Origin: Devosia rhizoryzae
GTDB lineage: Bacteria; Pseudomonadota; Alphaproteobacteria; Rhizobiales; Devosiaceae
Assembly: GCF_016698665.1 (NCBI RefSeq)
Contig: NZ_CP068046.1
Span: 1,240,001-1,304,000 of the forward strand
Direction: 5' to 3'
Length of the DNA: 64,000 bases
Numbering within the stretch: position 1 is the first letter of the stretch; each line of letters begins with the position of its first letter. Positions 40,666 through 50,185 of this stretch are shown piece after piece. The notes beneath the pieces were generated by a model. That model had not been told where the DNA came from. It saw only the letters and a program-made list of their open reading frames with translations, and made no database searches. The translations under genes were made by a program, and so were the position numbers.

Positions 40666-41064
40666 CTAGAGCGTTGAATCTGCTTGAATAATCTGCATTA
40701 ACTGATCGTCGATTAATTCTTCGAATTGACCGGATATTGGTTTACCGCTCTTCGGATCGACCATGATCAGCAAATCGTCGGCATGCGCCATGTTGAGCAA
40801 GGCGCGTGCGCGCTCCGTGACGAGATCGGGATCGAGGTGTTTGGGGTTCATCAGGTTTACCCGATGCTCAAAGGCGTCAATTTCGGCCTGAAGGGCAGAG
40901 CTGCGATCCTGCAGAACCTCGATATCGGCCTCGATCTGAGCGCGGTTCTCGATGCCGAACTGCCCGTTGAGCGCGGAATAGCCAAGATAGCCCTGGCACG
41001 CGAGCAAAGTCACCGTCAGAGCCAGCGGTCGCCAGATAGATGGACGTTTAAGACGGGTGGGCAT
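40666..41064 (-). CDS. ftsB: FtsB/DivIC-type septum formation initiator
   Basis: The 132-residue protein has a short cytoplasmic start (MPTRLKRPSIWRP), one membrane helix (LALTVTLLACQGYLGYSALN), then a periplasmic coiled coil (IEADIEVLQDRSSALQAEID) and a conserved LDPDLVTERARALLNMAHAD region. That arrangement is diagnostic for FtsB/DivIC, which bridges FtsL and FtsQ in the divisome. It precedes pdhA, the usual alphaproteobacterial neighbour. In many relatives eno is on its other side, but not here. Confidence 0.92.
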   Translation of the reverse strand: MPTRLKRPSIWRPLALTVTLLACQGYLGYSALNGQFGIENRAQIEADIEVLQDRSSALQAEIDAFEHRVNLMNPKHLDPDLVTERARALLNMAHADDLLIMVDPKSGKPISGQFEELIDDQLMQIIQADSTL

Positions 41065-41125
41065 GGGCGAACCAAGTAGAGACGGTTCACTATGGCTGAG
41101 AATGGGTTAAGGGCGGGTTGAAGCC

Positions 41126-41416
41126 CTAGAGCGCGACGTAGTCGATCTCCTGGAACCTGGCCACTTCCGGCACCCAGCGGTCTCGGACGAAGGCGACGTG
41201 ATCGGGATGATCGTTGTAGGCCTCGTAGGCTGCCTGGTCGGCGAACTCCATGGAAAAGCCGAAGGCGTAGTCGGCCTTGGGGCTAACTTGCCGGAGGCGT
41301 TCGAACTTGTCGACGCCGGGGATAGCGGCCAGCACAAGGGCGGCATCGAGGAAGGCCTGTTCGTCGGTGGAGCCCGATGCGTGCTTGAGGCTGAAGACGA
41401 CGGTGTGGCGGATCAT
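41126..41416 (-). CDS. Dabb (stress-responsive A/B barrel) domain protein
   Basis: The 96-residue product is a single dimeric alpha/beta-barrel domain: it begins MIRHTVVFSLKHASGSTDEQ, has the typical YAFGFSMEFADQAAYEAYN core, and ends with a HPDHVAFVRDRWVPEVARFQ segment. Members include small-molecule cyclases and stress proteins; no catalytic residues can be assigned here. The first four bases overlap the malic-enzyme stop, so it is translated from the same message. Confidence 0.9.
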   Translation of the reverse strand: MIRHTVVFSLKHASGSTDEQAFLDAALVLAAIPGVDKFERLRQVSPKADYAFGFSMEFADQAAYEAYNDHPDHVAFVRDRWVPEVARFQEIDYVAL

Positions 41417-43698
41417 GCTTCGGCACCCACGGCTTCGTTGGCGGCGATGGCGGCCATGTTGACGATGCCGCGGCTGGTGACGGACGGGGCAAGGATATGG
41501 GCCGGCGCGCGGGTGCCCATGAGGATGGGGCCGACGGCGAGAGCGTTGTTCATTTCCTTGAGCAGCGTCATGGAAAGGTTGGCCGCATCGAGATCGGGGA
41601 AGATCAGGAGGTTGGCTTCGCCCCTGAGCGCCGTGTCCGGAACATAACGCTCGCGCAACGTTTCGTTTAGTGCCAGGTCACCCTGCATTTCGCCTTCGAC
41701 GATGAGATCGGGCGCTGCGGTTTTGAGCTTCTCGTAGACTTCGCGCATCTTGTAGGCGCTGTCGCCGTCGCGCGAGCCGAAGTTCGAATAGCTGAGGAGC
41801 GCGGCTCGCGCCTCGATGTTGAAGCGCTTCAGGTGGTCGCGGGCCTGCAGCGCGATGGAGACGATCTCGTCGGCGCTGGGGTTCTGATTGACGTAAGTGT
41901 CGGTGAGGAAGAAGGCGCCGCGCGGCATGATCAGCATGGACAGCGCCGACGCGTCGCTGACGCCGTCCTGCAGGCCGATGATTGAGCGGATGTCGCGGAC
42001 GTGCTTTATGTAACGGCCCTGCAGGCCGCAGATCAGGCCATCGGCCTCGCCGCGCTTGACCGCAAGGGCACCGATGACCGTGGTATTGGTGCGCACGATG
42101 GTGCGGGCGGTGTCCGGCGTGACGCCGTTGCGGCCCACCAGCGAATGGAAGAGGCTGACATAATCGCGGTAGCGCGGATCGTCTTCGGGGTTGATGACCT
42201 CGAAATCGACACCCGGGCGGATGCCGAGGCCGAAGCGCTCGATACGGGCTTCGAGCACTTGCGGGCGGCCGATCAGGATGGGGCGCGCAATGCGCTCCTC
42301 AAGCAGCACCTGGGCGGCGCGCAGCACGCGCTCGTCCTCGCCATCGGCAAAGGCGATGCGTTTGCCCTTACCCTGCGCGCGGTCGATGATCGGCTTCATC
42401 ACGAGGCCAGAGCGGAAGACGAAGCGGTTGAGGCTGTCGAGATAGGCGTCCCAATCCTCGATCGGCTTCTTGGCGACGCCAGACTCCATGGCCGCACGAG
42501 CGACGGCCGGCGCGATGCGCAGGATCAGGCGCTGGTCGAAGGGGTTGGGAATGATGTGCTCGGGGCCATAAACGGCCGGCTGGCCAGAAGGCGAGACTTC
42601 AAGGCCGGGCTCATGCGCCAACTTGGCGATGGCGCGCACGGCGGCGAGCTTCATTTCCTCGTTGATCGTCGTCGCATGCACATCGAGCGCGCCGCGGAAG
42701 ATAAAGGGGAAGCAGAGGACGTTGTTGACCTGGTTGGCGTAGTCCGAGCGGCCGGTGCAGACCATTGCGTCGGGACGCGTGGCCTTGGCGAGTTCGGGCA
42801 TGATTTCGGGGTTGGGATTGGCCAGCGCCAGGATCAGCGGCTTGGGCGCCATCTTGGCCAGCATTTCAGGCTTGAGCGCACCAGCTGCGGAAAGGCCGAG
42901 GAAGACGTCGGCGCCGTCGATGACTTCCGCCAGCGTCGTCGCTTCGCTGACACGGCGGAATTGGCCGCGCCACTTGTCGTTGACGTCATTGCGCTTGTGG
43001 GTGACGAGGCCATCCTTGTCTGCGACCCAGATGTTCTCGTATTTGGCGCCCAGGGCGACAAGGACGTTGAGGCAGGCGATGGCCGCTGCCCCTGCCCCGG
43101 ATGTGCAGATTTTGACGTCTTCGATGCGCTTGCCGGAAAGCTCGAGGCCGTTAAGGACGGCGGCGCCGACGATGATGGCGGTGCCATGCTGGTCATCGTG
43201 GAAGACCGGGATCGGCATCCGCTCGCGCAGAGCTTCCTCGATCTCGAAGCAATCGGGCGCGCGGATGTCTTCGAGATTGATGCCGCCGAAGGTCGGCCAG
43301 AGCGGCGCCACGGCTTCGATGAACTTCTGCGGGTTGATCTCGTCGATTTCGAGATCGAAGACGTCGATGCCGGCGAACTTCTTGAAGAGGACGGCCTTGC
43401 CCTCCATTACCGGCTTGGAGGCCAGCGCACCGATATTGCCGAGGCCGAGAACGGCAGTGCCGTTGGAGATGACGGCGACGAGGTTCTGGCGAGAGGTGTA
43501 GCGCGCGACCGATTCCGGATTTTCTGCGATTTCCTCGCACGGAGCCGCGACGCCAGGGGAATAGGCGAGAGCCAGGTCGCGCTGATTGCCGAGCGGCTTT
43601 AGCGGCTGGATCTCGAGCTTGCCGGGCTTTGGAAACTCATGGAAATGCAGCGCCGCCTCGCGAAGCACCCTGCGCTGTTCGTTGATGTCGCTCGACAT
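41413..43698 (-). CDS. maeB: NADP-type malic enzyme fused to a phosphotransacetylase-like domain
   Basis: The 761-residue protein has an N-terminal malic-enzyme part, with LALAYSPGVAAPCEEIAENP, NGTAVLGLGNIGALASKPVM, the metal-binding FHDDQHGTAIIVGAAVLNGL and the Rossmann-type TSGAGAAAIACLNVL, and a C-terminal part of about 320 residues resembling phosphate acetyltransferase (IAFADGEDERVLRAAQVLLE, YSNFGSRDGDSAYKMREV). It decarboxylates malate to pyruvate, supplying the pyruvate dehydrogenase complex encoded upstream. The second domain is thought to be regulatory, binding acetyl-CoA. This fused form (Dme/Tme) is well known in rhizobia. Confidence 0.95.
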   Translation of the reverse strand: MSSDINEQRRVLREAALHFHEFPKPGKLEIQPLKPLGNQRDLALAYSPGVAAPCEEIAENPESVARYTSRQNLVAVISNGTAVLGLGNIGALASKPVMEGKAVLFKKFAGIDVFDLEIDEINPQKFIEAVAPLWPTFGGINLEDIRAPDCFEIEEALRERMPIPVFHDDQHGTAIIVGAAVLNGLELSGKRIEDVKICTSGAGAAAIACLNVLVALGAKYENIWVADKDGLVTHKRNDVNDKWRGQFRRVSEATTLAEVIDGADVFLGLSAAGALKPEMLAKMAPKPLILALANPNPEIMPELAKATRPDAMVCTGRSDYANQVNNVLCFPFIFRGALDVHATTINEEMKLAAVRAIAKLAHEPGLEVSPSGQPAVYGPEHIIPNPFDQRLILRIAPAVARAAMESGVAKKPIEDWDAYLDSLNRFVFRSGLVMKPIIDRAQGKGKRIAFADGEDERVLRAAQVLLEERIARPILIGRPQVLEARIERFGLGIRPGVDFEVINPEDDPRYRDYVSLFHSLVGRNGVTPDTARTIVRTNTTVIGALAVKRGEADGLICGLQGRYIKHVRDIRSIIGLQDGVSDASALSMLIMPRGAFFLTDTYVNQNPSADEIVSIALQARDHLKRFNIEARAALLSYSNFGSRDGDSAYKMREVYEKLKTAAPDLIVEGEMQGDLALNETLRERYVPDTALRGEANLLIFPDLDAANLSMTLLKEMNNALAVGPILMGTRAPAHILAPSVTSRGIVNMAAIAANEAVGAEA

Positions 43699-43780
43699 GC
43701 GAAACCTTCCTCCGGCCTAGTGGTCGCGTACGTGCCACCAAACGGGAGGAATGAAAAGTGCCCGTCGGCGAAATACGACT

Positions 43781-45382
43781 TTATGCGGCCTTGGCAGCGG
43801 GGGCGACGATGCGCGGCTGCGGGCCGGTGGTGGCATGGAGGGCCAGCGCCAGGTCCTTGTAGGCACCGATCGTGAGGGCCGGGGCGAAGATATAGCCCTG
43901 GGCATGAAGGACGCCGCGGGAGCGCAGGTAGAGTGCCTGTTCCTCGGTCTCGACGCCCTCCGCGATGATCTCGCAATCGAGATCCTTGCCCATGGCGATA
44001 AGGCCATCGAGCACCGGGACCTGGGTGGTGCCGGGCTTGATCATGTCGACGAAGATGCGGTCGATCTTGATGACATCGACGCCAAGCGTGGCGAGATAGG
44101 CGAGGTTGGAGTGTCCGGTGCCGGCGTCATCCATGGCAAGGCGGGCGCCGAGGGCATGAAGGCCGGAGATGACGCTGGTGGTGACGCTGGAATTGTTGAG
44201 CGGGCGGCGCTCGGTAATTTCGAACACGAGCTGACGGAAGCTGATCGGCGAGGAGCCGAAGATCGCCTGCACGTCCTCGACGATGCCGACGTCGCGGAAG
44301 TGACCCTCGAAGAGGTTGATGGAGATCTTCATGTCGGGGATGGTCTTGGAGAGTTCCCCAAGGTCGTTGCGGACTTGCTCCATCAGCGACACGGTCATCG
44401 GGATGGCAAGGCCCGTGACTTCGGCATAATCGATGAAGGCGCCCGGCGGGATGACCTGGCCGTTCTTCTTTTCCCAGCGGCAAAGGACTTCGCAGCCGAC
44501 GAGGCCGCCGGTGCGCAGGTTGATGACCGGCTGGTAGTAGGGCTTGATCTCGTTGCGCTCGATGGCGCGTTCGAGATTGAAGGCTGGCACGCGGGAGCGG
44601 CGCACATAGCGGAGGCTGAAAAGGAGGAAGGCGGCGCTGGCAATGCAGGCAAGGACGGTGAAGGCGACGTCGAGATCGGCATAGCCAGTGCGCGCCATGG
44701 CGAAAGGAACGGCTTCCTCGACGCGGATCGGGAATTGGCCGGCGTAACCCTGGGCGCTAATATAATCGGCGTTGCTGTCACGACGGTCGAAGCCTGCCGG
44801 GTCGCCGATGGTGACGATGTCGAGCCCATTGGTCAGCGTCACCCGCATCATGGCGGCGGGGCGCATGGTGGCGGAAACGGCAGCCTCGCTCTGGCCGAGC
44901 AGAGGCACGAACGCGGATATGCGGCGGGTCTCGCCGAAGGTCTGGGTGATCTTGAGCGCCGGCATGGCCATGTCGCCAAATTTTACTACCGAAATGGTTT
45001 CGGTGAGGCCCGGCACCGGCAGCGGCTGGCTCAGGGGCGAGTGGCTGACGATGCGGCCATAAGCGTCGCAATACTGGACGCCATCCATGTTCTCGACCAA
45101 GAACTGCTTGATGTTGATGCTGCTTTCGATTGCAGCCTGGGCATTGGTCACGAAGGTCGGCGTGCAGAGCGAGGGGCTATCGGCGATGACCTTGCGCAAC
45201 GCCGAAACGGCGTCCATTGCCGAGGCGTCGATATGGGCGCTGACGGTCGCCACATAGTCCTGGACGACCGCCTTTTCGCGATAGCGGATGTAGGTGTCGA
45301 GCAAATAGTCCACGGCGACGATCGGCGCGAACGCCAGGATGGCGCCGATCAGCATCAGGACATTGGTCAGCTTTGACTTCAC
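43781..45382 (-). CDS. Membrane-bound EAL-domain c-di-GMP phosphodiesterase
   Basis: The 533-residue protein has a membrane helix at residues 9-29, a periplasmic domain with two cysteines (SPSLCTPTF and VQYCDAYGR) as in CSS-motif sensors, a second helix near VAFTVLACIASAAFLLFSL, and an EAL domain from about residue 275. The signature glutamate is in CEVLCRW (EVL in place of EAL), and the other catalytic residues look intact: Asn in KISINLFEGHF, Glu in FEITER, Asp-Asp in LAMDDAGTGHSN, Lys in VIKIDRIFVD and Glu in IIAEGVETEEQ. It should hydrolyse c-di-GMP in response to a periplasmic, possibly redox, signal. There is a CtrA-type box 50 bases upstream. Confidence 0.92.
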   Translation of the reverse strand: MKSKLTNVLMLIGAILAFAPIVAVDYLLDTYIRYREKAVVQDYVATVSAHIDASAMDAVSALRKVIADSPSLCTPTFVTNAQAAIESSINIKQFLVENMDGVQYCDAYGRIVSHSPLSQPLPVPGLTETISVVKFGDMAMPALKITQTFGETRRISAFVPLLGQSEAAVSATMRPAAMMRVTLTNGLDIVTIGDPAGFDRRDSNADYISAQGYAGQFPIRVEEAVPFAMARTGYADLDVAFTVLACIASAAFLLFSLRYVRRSRVPAFNLERAIERNEIKPYYQPVINLRTGGLVGCEVLCRWEKKNGQVIPPGAFIDYAEVTGLAIPMTVSLMEQVRNDLGELSKTIPDMKISINLFEGHFRDVGIVEDVQAIFGSSPISFRQLVFEITERRPLNNSSVTTSVISGLHALGARLAMDDAGTGHSNLAYLATLGVDVIKIDRIFVDMIKPGTTQVPVLDGLIAMGKDLDCEIIAEGVETEEQALYLRSRGVLHAQGYIFAPALTIGAYKDLALALHATTGPQPRIVAPAAKAA

Positions 45383-45431
45383 GCCGCGAATCCGCCCGGA
45401 ACTTTGTTTCCGAGGATTAGCGCCGCAGACT

Positions 45432-45446
45432 TTAACGGACGATTAA
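45432..45446. promoter_or_regulatory. CtrA-type binding site upstream of the EAL gene
   Basis: TTAA-CGGACGA-TTAA has exactly the seven-base spacing of the full CtrA recognition sequence (TTAA-N7-TTAA), and overlapping TTAA half-sites follow to 45456. It lies 50 bases upstream of the start at 45382, in the 120-bp gap after aspS. CtrA controls cell cycle, motility and c-di-GMP genes in alphaproteobacteria, which fits a phosphodiesterase target. Confidence 0.5.
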
Positions 45447-45467
45447 TGCTGGTTAATCGCCGCTAAC

Positions 45468-45494
45468 CATGATGGGGCACGTGGCCCCACCATG
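45468..45494 (-). terminator. Hairpin downstream of aspS
   Basis: CATG-a-TGGGGC and GCCCCA-c-CATG pair around ACGTG, forming an 11-position stem with one mismatch, ten bases after the aspS stop. There is no T-run after it on the minus strand, so it may be a factor-assisted or weak terminator that separates aspS from the EAL gene. Confidence 0.4.
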
Positions 45495-45503
45495 AGATTA
45501 GTG

Positions 45504-47294
45504 TCAGCTCTGAACGTTGAGACGGATGCTCAGTTCACGCAGCTGCTTGTTGTCGGCCGGGCTTGGCGCGCCCATCAGCAGGTCTTCGGCCTGCTGGTTC
45601 ATCGGGAAGGCTGTGATTTCGCGCAGGTTCGCTACGCCGCAAAGCAGCATGACGATGCGGTCGATGCCGAAGGCTGCGCCACCATGCGGCGGGGCGCCAT
45701 ACTGGAAGGCACGGTAGAGGCCACCGAACTGTTCCTCGACCTCGGCCCGGGACTTGCCGGTGAGTTCGAAAGCCTTGACCATAGTCTCGGGCTCCTGGTT
45801 ACGGATCGAACCGGAGGCGATTTCAAAGCCGTTGCAGACGGCATCGTACTGGTAGGCCTTGAGCGAAAGCGGGTCGGGACCGTTGAGGCCTTCGATCCCA
45901 CCCTGCGGCATGGAGAAGGGGTTGTGCGCGAAATCGATGCGCTTTTCTTCCTCGCTCCACTCGTAGAACGGGAAGTCGACGATCCAGCACAAAGCATACT
46001 GTTCGGTGTCGACGACGCCAAGATCGGTGCCGACCTTGGTGCGGGCTTCGCCAGCGAACTTGTAGAACTTCTCCGGACGGCCGGCGACGAAGAAGACGGC
46101 ATCGCCGTCGTCGAGGCCAAGCTGCGCCTTGAGAGCGGCGGTGCGCTCTTCACCAATATTCTTGGCGATCGGGCCGGAGCCCTGCCCTTCCTTGAAGAAG
46201 ATATAGCCAAGGCCTGGCTGGCCTTCGCCCTGCGCCCAGGCGTTCATGCGGTCGCAGAAGGCGCGGCCGATTGGCTCGGCACCGGGCTTGTTCTTGGCCG
46301 GAATGGCCCAGACTTCGACCTTTGGATCGGCTTCGATCTGGTCGGCGAATACCTTGAACCCGGAGCCGGCAAAATGCTCGGTGACGCCTTCGATCTCGAT
46401 CGGGTTGCGCAGGTCCGGCTTGTCGGAGCCATACTTGCGGATGGCAGTATCGTAGGGGATACGCGGCCAGTTGCGGGTGACGCGCTTGCCTTCGGCGAAC
46501 TTTTCGAACACCTCGGTCATCACCGGCTCGACCGTGGCCCAGATGTCTTCCTGGGTAACGAAGCTCATTTCGAGGTCGAGCTGATAGAATTCGCCCGGCA
46601 GGCGATCGGCGCGCGGGTCTTCGTCGCGGAAACAGGGTGCAACCTGGAAGTAGCGGTCGAAACCGGCGACCATCAGGAGCTGCTTATATTGCTGGGGCGC
46701 CTGCGGCAGGGCGAAGAACTTGCCGGGATGAATGCGGCTGGGCACGAGGAAGTCGCGCGCGCCTTCGGGCGAGGACGCCGTGAGGATCGGGGTCGAGAAC
46801 TCGGTGAACCCTGCCCCACCCATGCCGGCGCGCATGGCCGAAATGATCTTGGTGCGCTTGACGATGTTGTTGTGGAGCTTCTCGCGGCGAAGATCGAGGA
46901 AGCGGTAGCGCAGGCGAATGTCTTCGGGATATTCGGCATCGCCAAAGACCGGCAGCGGCAGTTCCTTGGCGGCGGACAGCACTTCGATGTCGCGGATGAA
47001 GACTTCGACGGCGCCGGTCGGGATGTTGGTGTTCACGGCGGCTGCGTCGCGCAGCTTCACCTCGCCATCGATACGCAGCACCCATTCCGAGCGCACCTTT
47101 TCAGCCGCCGAGAAAGCCGCAGAATCAGGGTCAATGACACATTGGGTAATGCCATAGTGGTCGCGCAGATCGATAAAGAGCAGGCCGCCATGGTCGCGCA
47201 CGCGGTGTACCCAGCCGGAGAGGCGCACGCTATCGCCAGCATCATTCGCCGTCAGAGCGCCACAAGTGTGGGAACGGTAGCGATGTAGGGTCAT
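45504..47294 (-). CDS. aspS: Aspartyl-tRNA synthetase, probably nondiscriminating
   Basis: The 596-residue bacterial-type class IIb enzyme has an anticodon-binding OB domain ([20 protein letters not shown]), motif 2 in [19 protein letters not shown], the bacterial GAD insertion domain in the middle, and motif 3 in [14 protein letters not shown]. His35, after RVRD, is the residue found in AspRS enzymes that charge both tRNA-Asp and tRNA-Asn; the E. coli-type discriminating enzyme has leucine there. With gatB and gatA nearby, this suggests Asn-tRNA formation by transamidation. It is divergent from rnd. Confidence 0.96.
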   Translation of the reverse strand: MTLHRYRSHTCGALTANDAGDSVRLSGWVHRVRDHGGLLFIDLRDHYGITQCVIDPDSAAFSAAEKVRSEWVLRIDGEVKLRDAAAVNTNIPTGAVEVFIRDIEVLSAAKELPLPVFGDAEYPEDIRLRYRFLDLRREKLHNNIVKRTKIISAMRAGMGGAGFTEFSTPILTASSPEGARDFLVPSRIHPGKFFALPQAPQQYKQLLMVAGFDRYFQVAPCFRDEDPRADRLPGEFYQLDLEMSFVTQEDIWATVEPVMTEVFEKFAEGKRVTRNWPRIPYDTAIRKYGSDKPDLRNPIEIEGVTEHFAGSGFKVFADQIEADPKVEVWAIPAKNKPGAEPIGRAFCDRMNAWAQGEGQPGLGYIFFKEGQGSGPIAKNIGEERTAALKAQLGLDDGDAVFFVAGRPEKFYKFAGEARTKVGTDLGVVDTEQYALCWIVDFPFYEWSEEEKRIDFAHNPFSMPQGGIEGLNGPDPLSLKAYQYDAVCNGFEIASGSIRNQEPETMVKAFELTGKSRAEVEEQFGGLYRAFQYGAPPHGGAAFGIDRIVMLLCGVANLREITAFPMNQQAEDLLMGAPSPADNKQLRELSIRLNVQS

Positions 47295-47477
47295 GATGTG
47301 CTCGAAACGCTAGGAAAAAGGCCAGATTCTCGGGCGGGAAAAGCGCATGGCAGTCCCCGCTTGTCAAGCAAGGCGGCATACCGGCTTTAGGCTGCTAACC
47401 GCAAGGGAAATCCGCGGTAGTGCTCGGGCGCGCCACCTGCTAAGGAGAAACTTGACTATTTTGAGACGGTAGACGGT

Positions 47478-48647
47478 ATGGATGTGATTGTTTCCACAGA
47501 CGCACTCGCCGCTTTCTGCGAGCGCGCTGCACAGTTTGAATTCGTGACGGTCGATACGGAATTCCTGCGCGAAACCACATACTGGCCCCGCCTCTGCCTG
47601 ATTCAGGTCGCGACCGACGATGAAGCGGTGCTGATCGATCCGCTGTCCCCCGACATCAAGCTCGCGCCGTTCATGGGGCTGCTGGCCAATCCCAACGTCA
47701 CCAAGGTGTTCCACGCGGCGCGGCAGGACATCGAAATCTTCGTCAAGATGACGGGCGCGGTGCCGCACAACATCTTCGACACCCAGGTTGCCGCGAGCGT
47801 CTGCGGCTTTGGCGACAGTGCGTCCTATGACAGCCTGGTGCGGGCGATCTGCAAGGTCGAGCTCGACAAGTCGTCGCGCTTTACCGACTGGTCGGCACGG
47901 CCGCTGAGCGAAAAGCAGATGACCTATGCCCTGGCGGACGTCACCTATCTGCGCGACATTTATCGCGAGTTGCGTCAGCAGGTCGAGCAGACGCGGCGCT
48001 GGGACTGGGTCGAGGACGAACTCGCGATCCTGCGCAGCATCGACACTTATGTGGTGCAGCCCGAGCAGGCCTGGGAACGGCTGAAGATGAAGTTCAACCG
48101 GCCGCGCGATCTCGCAGCGGTCAAGGTTCTGGCGCAGTGGCGCGAGCGGCGGGCGCAGGAAACCGACCAGCCGCGCAGCCGTATATTGAAAGACGATGTG
48201 CTCAATGAGCTGGCGACTCAGCGGCCGTTGACGCCTGATGCGTTCGAAAAGCTTCGCGCCGTGCCGCGTGGCTTCGGTCGTAGCAGTGCTGCCGCCGAGA
48301 TCATTGCGCTAATGAAGGGTGTCGAGGCGCTGCCCAAGTCGGCGCTGCCGGACATGCCGGAGCGCTATCGCGGCCCCTCGCCTAAGGGCGCAGTGGGCGA
48401 TCTTGTGCGTGTTCTGCTGAAGGCCGTTGCCGAGCAGCATGGCGTGGCCGCCCGGATCATCGCCACCTCCGACGAGATCGATGCCCTGGTGCTGGACGAC
48501 GACGCCGACGTGCCGGCGCTTAAAGGCTGGCGCCGGAAGCTCTTTGGCGAAAAGGCCCTGGCGATCAAGCACGGCCGCATCGGGCTCGTGGCCACCCGCA
48601 AGGGCGTCATCGAGTTCGCCGTCGGGCAGACCGAGGCTGCCGAGTAG
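47478..48647 (+). CDS. rnd: Ribonuclease D
   Basis: The 389-residue 3'-5' exoribonuclease matures tRNA and other stable RNA. The DEDDy active site can be followed: Asp and Glu in FVTVDTEFLRET near residue 28, Asp in FHAARQDIEIFV near 82, and Tyr with Asp in MTYALADVTYLRDIY near 153. An HRDC domain follows (SRILKDDVLNELATQRPLTP), and the C-terminal part is extended and basic. The stop codon is directly adjacent to the convergent ppx stop. Upstream, 183 bases shared with aspS hold divergent promoters. Confidence 0.95.
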   Translation: MDVIVSTDALAAFCERAAQFEFVTVDTEFLRETTYWPRLCLIQVATDDEAVLIDPLSPDIKLAPFMGLLANPNVTKVFHAARQDIEIFVKMTGAVPHNIFDTQVAASVCGFGDSASYDSLVRAICKVELDKSSRFTDWSARPLSEKQMTYALADVTYLRDIYRELRQQVEQTRRWDWVEDELAILRSIDTYVVQPEQAWERLKMKFNRPRDLAAVKVLAQWRERRAQETDQPRSRILKDDVLNELATQRPLTPDAFEKLRAVPRGFGRSSAAAEIIALMKGVEALPKSALPDMPERYRGPSPKGAVGDLVRVLLKAVAEQHGVAARIIATSDEIDALVLDDDADVPALKGWRRKLFGEKALAIKHGRIGLVATRKGVIEFAVGQTEAAE

Positions 48648-50183
48648 CTAGCCGACCTGCACCTTCGAAGCGTCGTACCCGGCTTCCTCGGCGAAGTGGC
48701 GGAGGCGGTTGCGGAGGTGGTCGCCGTTGAGGAAGGCGAGATCGGTTGGCAGGTGCAGGAGCAGCGTCTTGCCGTCGATGGAGAAGCGGATGCGCGGCAG
48801 GATGCCCGGCATGGCAGCGGTCATCGGATAGGCGACGCGGAACATCGCGCCGATCATACGGGCGCGCGCGGTAAGTGCGGGCGAGCCAAGGCTGACCAGA
48901 TCGAGCGCCGACTTGCTTTTCAGCCCATCGTAGCGAATGGCCATGACCTGAGCGAGAAATGAGCGGCCGGGGTGATCGACGCCGGTGAGAGAACCATAGG
49001 CGACATTGTCGACGCTTTGCGGGCCGCGGTAATCGGGATGCGAGCGCCAGCCGATGTCCGCCAGAAGGCAAGCGACGATACGAAGCCGACGGTCTTCTGC
49101 AGCCTCTTCCAATCCGGCCACGTGAATATACTGGCCGGTGAATTCAATAAGATCGTGGGCGTGGGCGGGCGAGCGTGAGCGCAGGGTTGAGAGTTCTTCA
49201 GCGCCCTGGATCAGGGGATCTATGTTCTGCTCGCGTTCGTCGAGCAGGCCATAAAGGAAGCCTTCGCGGACCCCAAGTGCTGAGAAGACGACGCTTTCGA
49301 AGCGTCCGGCCTTGAGCAATTCGCTCATGGCGGCGGCGCCGAAGGGCACGAGTTCCCGGCGGGAGCTGCTGACGTCGCCGGCGCCGGCATAGCTCTTGGT
49401 GGAGTTGTTCGCGACGATGCTGTCGCAGAACGAGATCATTTCAGCGGCTGGGACGGTGTAATCCTGCACCATGTGCAGCGGATAGCCGGTCGATATCTGG
49501 TGCAGCTTGGCTAGAGATCGCCAGGTGCCGCCGATGGCCGCAAACTGCAGGTTCGGATCTGCCTTGCTCAGAATGGAATGCTTGAGCTTGCTGCGCACGA
49601 TCTCGGCGGCGCGGACAGGCGAGGAGTCCGAGTCATCCTGAAGGCGGATGGCGCCGAGTTCGAACGATTCGCCGCTGGTGTCATGGCCCGCATCGATGGC
49701 CGAGAATTCGAGGCTGCCGCCGCCCAGGTCGCCGACAATGCCGCTGAAGCCGGGAATGCCGGCGACGGCGCCGAGCGCTGCGAAATGGGCCTCCTGCTCG
49801 CCGCTCAGCACATTGACGTCGGTTTCCATAATCGCTTCGACGGCGGAAACGAAATCGGCACGGTTGCTGGCGTCCCGCACGGCGGAGGTCGCCAGGATAT
49901 AGACCTTGCCGACCCGCATCATACGCGCCACGAGCGCGAAGCGTTTGATGGCTTCGATGGCCTGGCTCATGCTGGCTTCGGAAAGCTTGCCGCTCTTGGC
50001 GATGCCGCGCCCGAGGGCGCAGGCGGACTTCTCGTTATAGAGGGGGGTGAGCGAACGGGCGTGCCGCTCATAAACCACGAGACGAACCGAATTGGACCCG
50101 ATGTCGAGCACGGCAACGGGACGAGCCCCTTTGATGCGGCCCTGCGCAGTCGGGTCGGCGTCGACCCCCCAAAATTGCGTCAA
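48648..50183 (-). CDS. ppx: Exopolyphosphatase (Ppx/GppA family)
   Basis: The 511-residue enzyme of the actin-like ATPase fold releases phosphate from polyphosphate chains, and some members also hydrolyse pppGpp. The phosphate-binding loop is VLDIGSNSVRLVVYERH near residue 26; the second loop is GIVGDLGGGSLEFSAID near 150; and the C-terminal HD-like helical domain contains ADIGWRSHPDYRG. It starts three bases after the ppk stop, so polyphosphate synthesis and breakdown are in one operon, with hdaA upstream. Confidence 0.93.
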   Translation of the reverse strand: MTQFWGVDADPTAQGRIKGARPVAVLDIGSNSVRLVVYERHARSLTPLYNEKSACALGRGIAKSGKLSEASMSQAIEAIKRFALVARMMRVGKVYILATSAVRDASNRADFVSAVEAIMETDVNVLSGEQEAHFAALGAVAGIPGFSGIVGDLGGGSLEFSAIDAGHDTSGESFELGAIRLQDDSDSSPVRAAEIVRSKLKHSILSKADPNLQFAAIGGTWRSLAKLHQISTGYPLHMVQDYTVPAAEMISFCDSIVANNSTKSYAGAGDVSSSRRELVPFGAAAMSELLKAGRFESVVFSALGVREGFLYGLLDEREQNIDPLIQGAEELSTLRSRSPAHAHDLIEFTGQYIHVAGLEEAAEDRRLRIVACLLADIGWRSHPDYRGPQSVDNVAYGSLTGVDHPGRSFLAQVMAIRYDGLKSKSALDLVSLGSPALTARARMIGAMFRVAYPMTAAMPGILPRIRFSIDGKTLLLHLPTDLAFLNGDHLRNRLRHFAEEAGYDASKVQVG

Positions 50184-50185
50184 AC

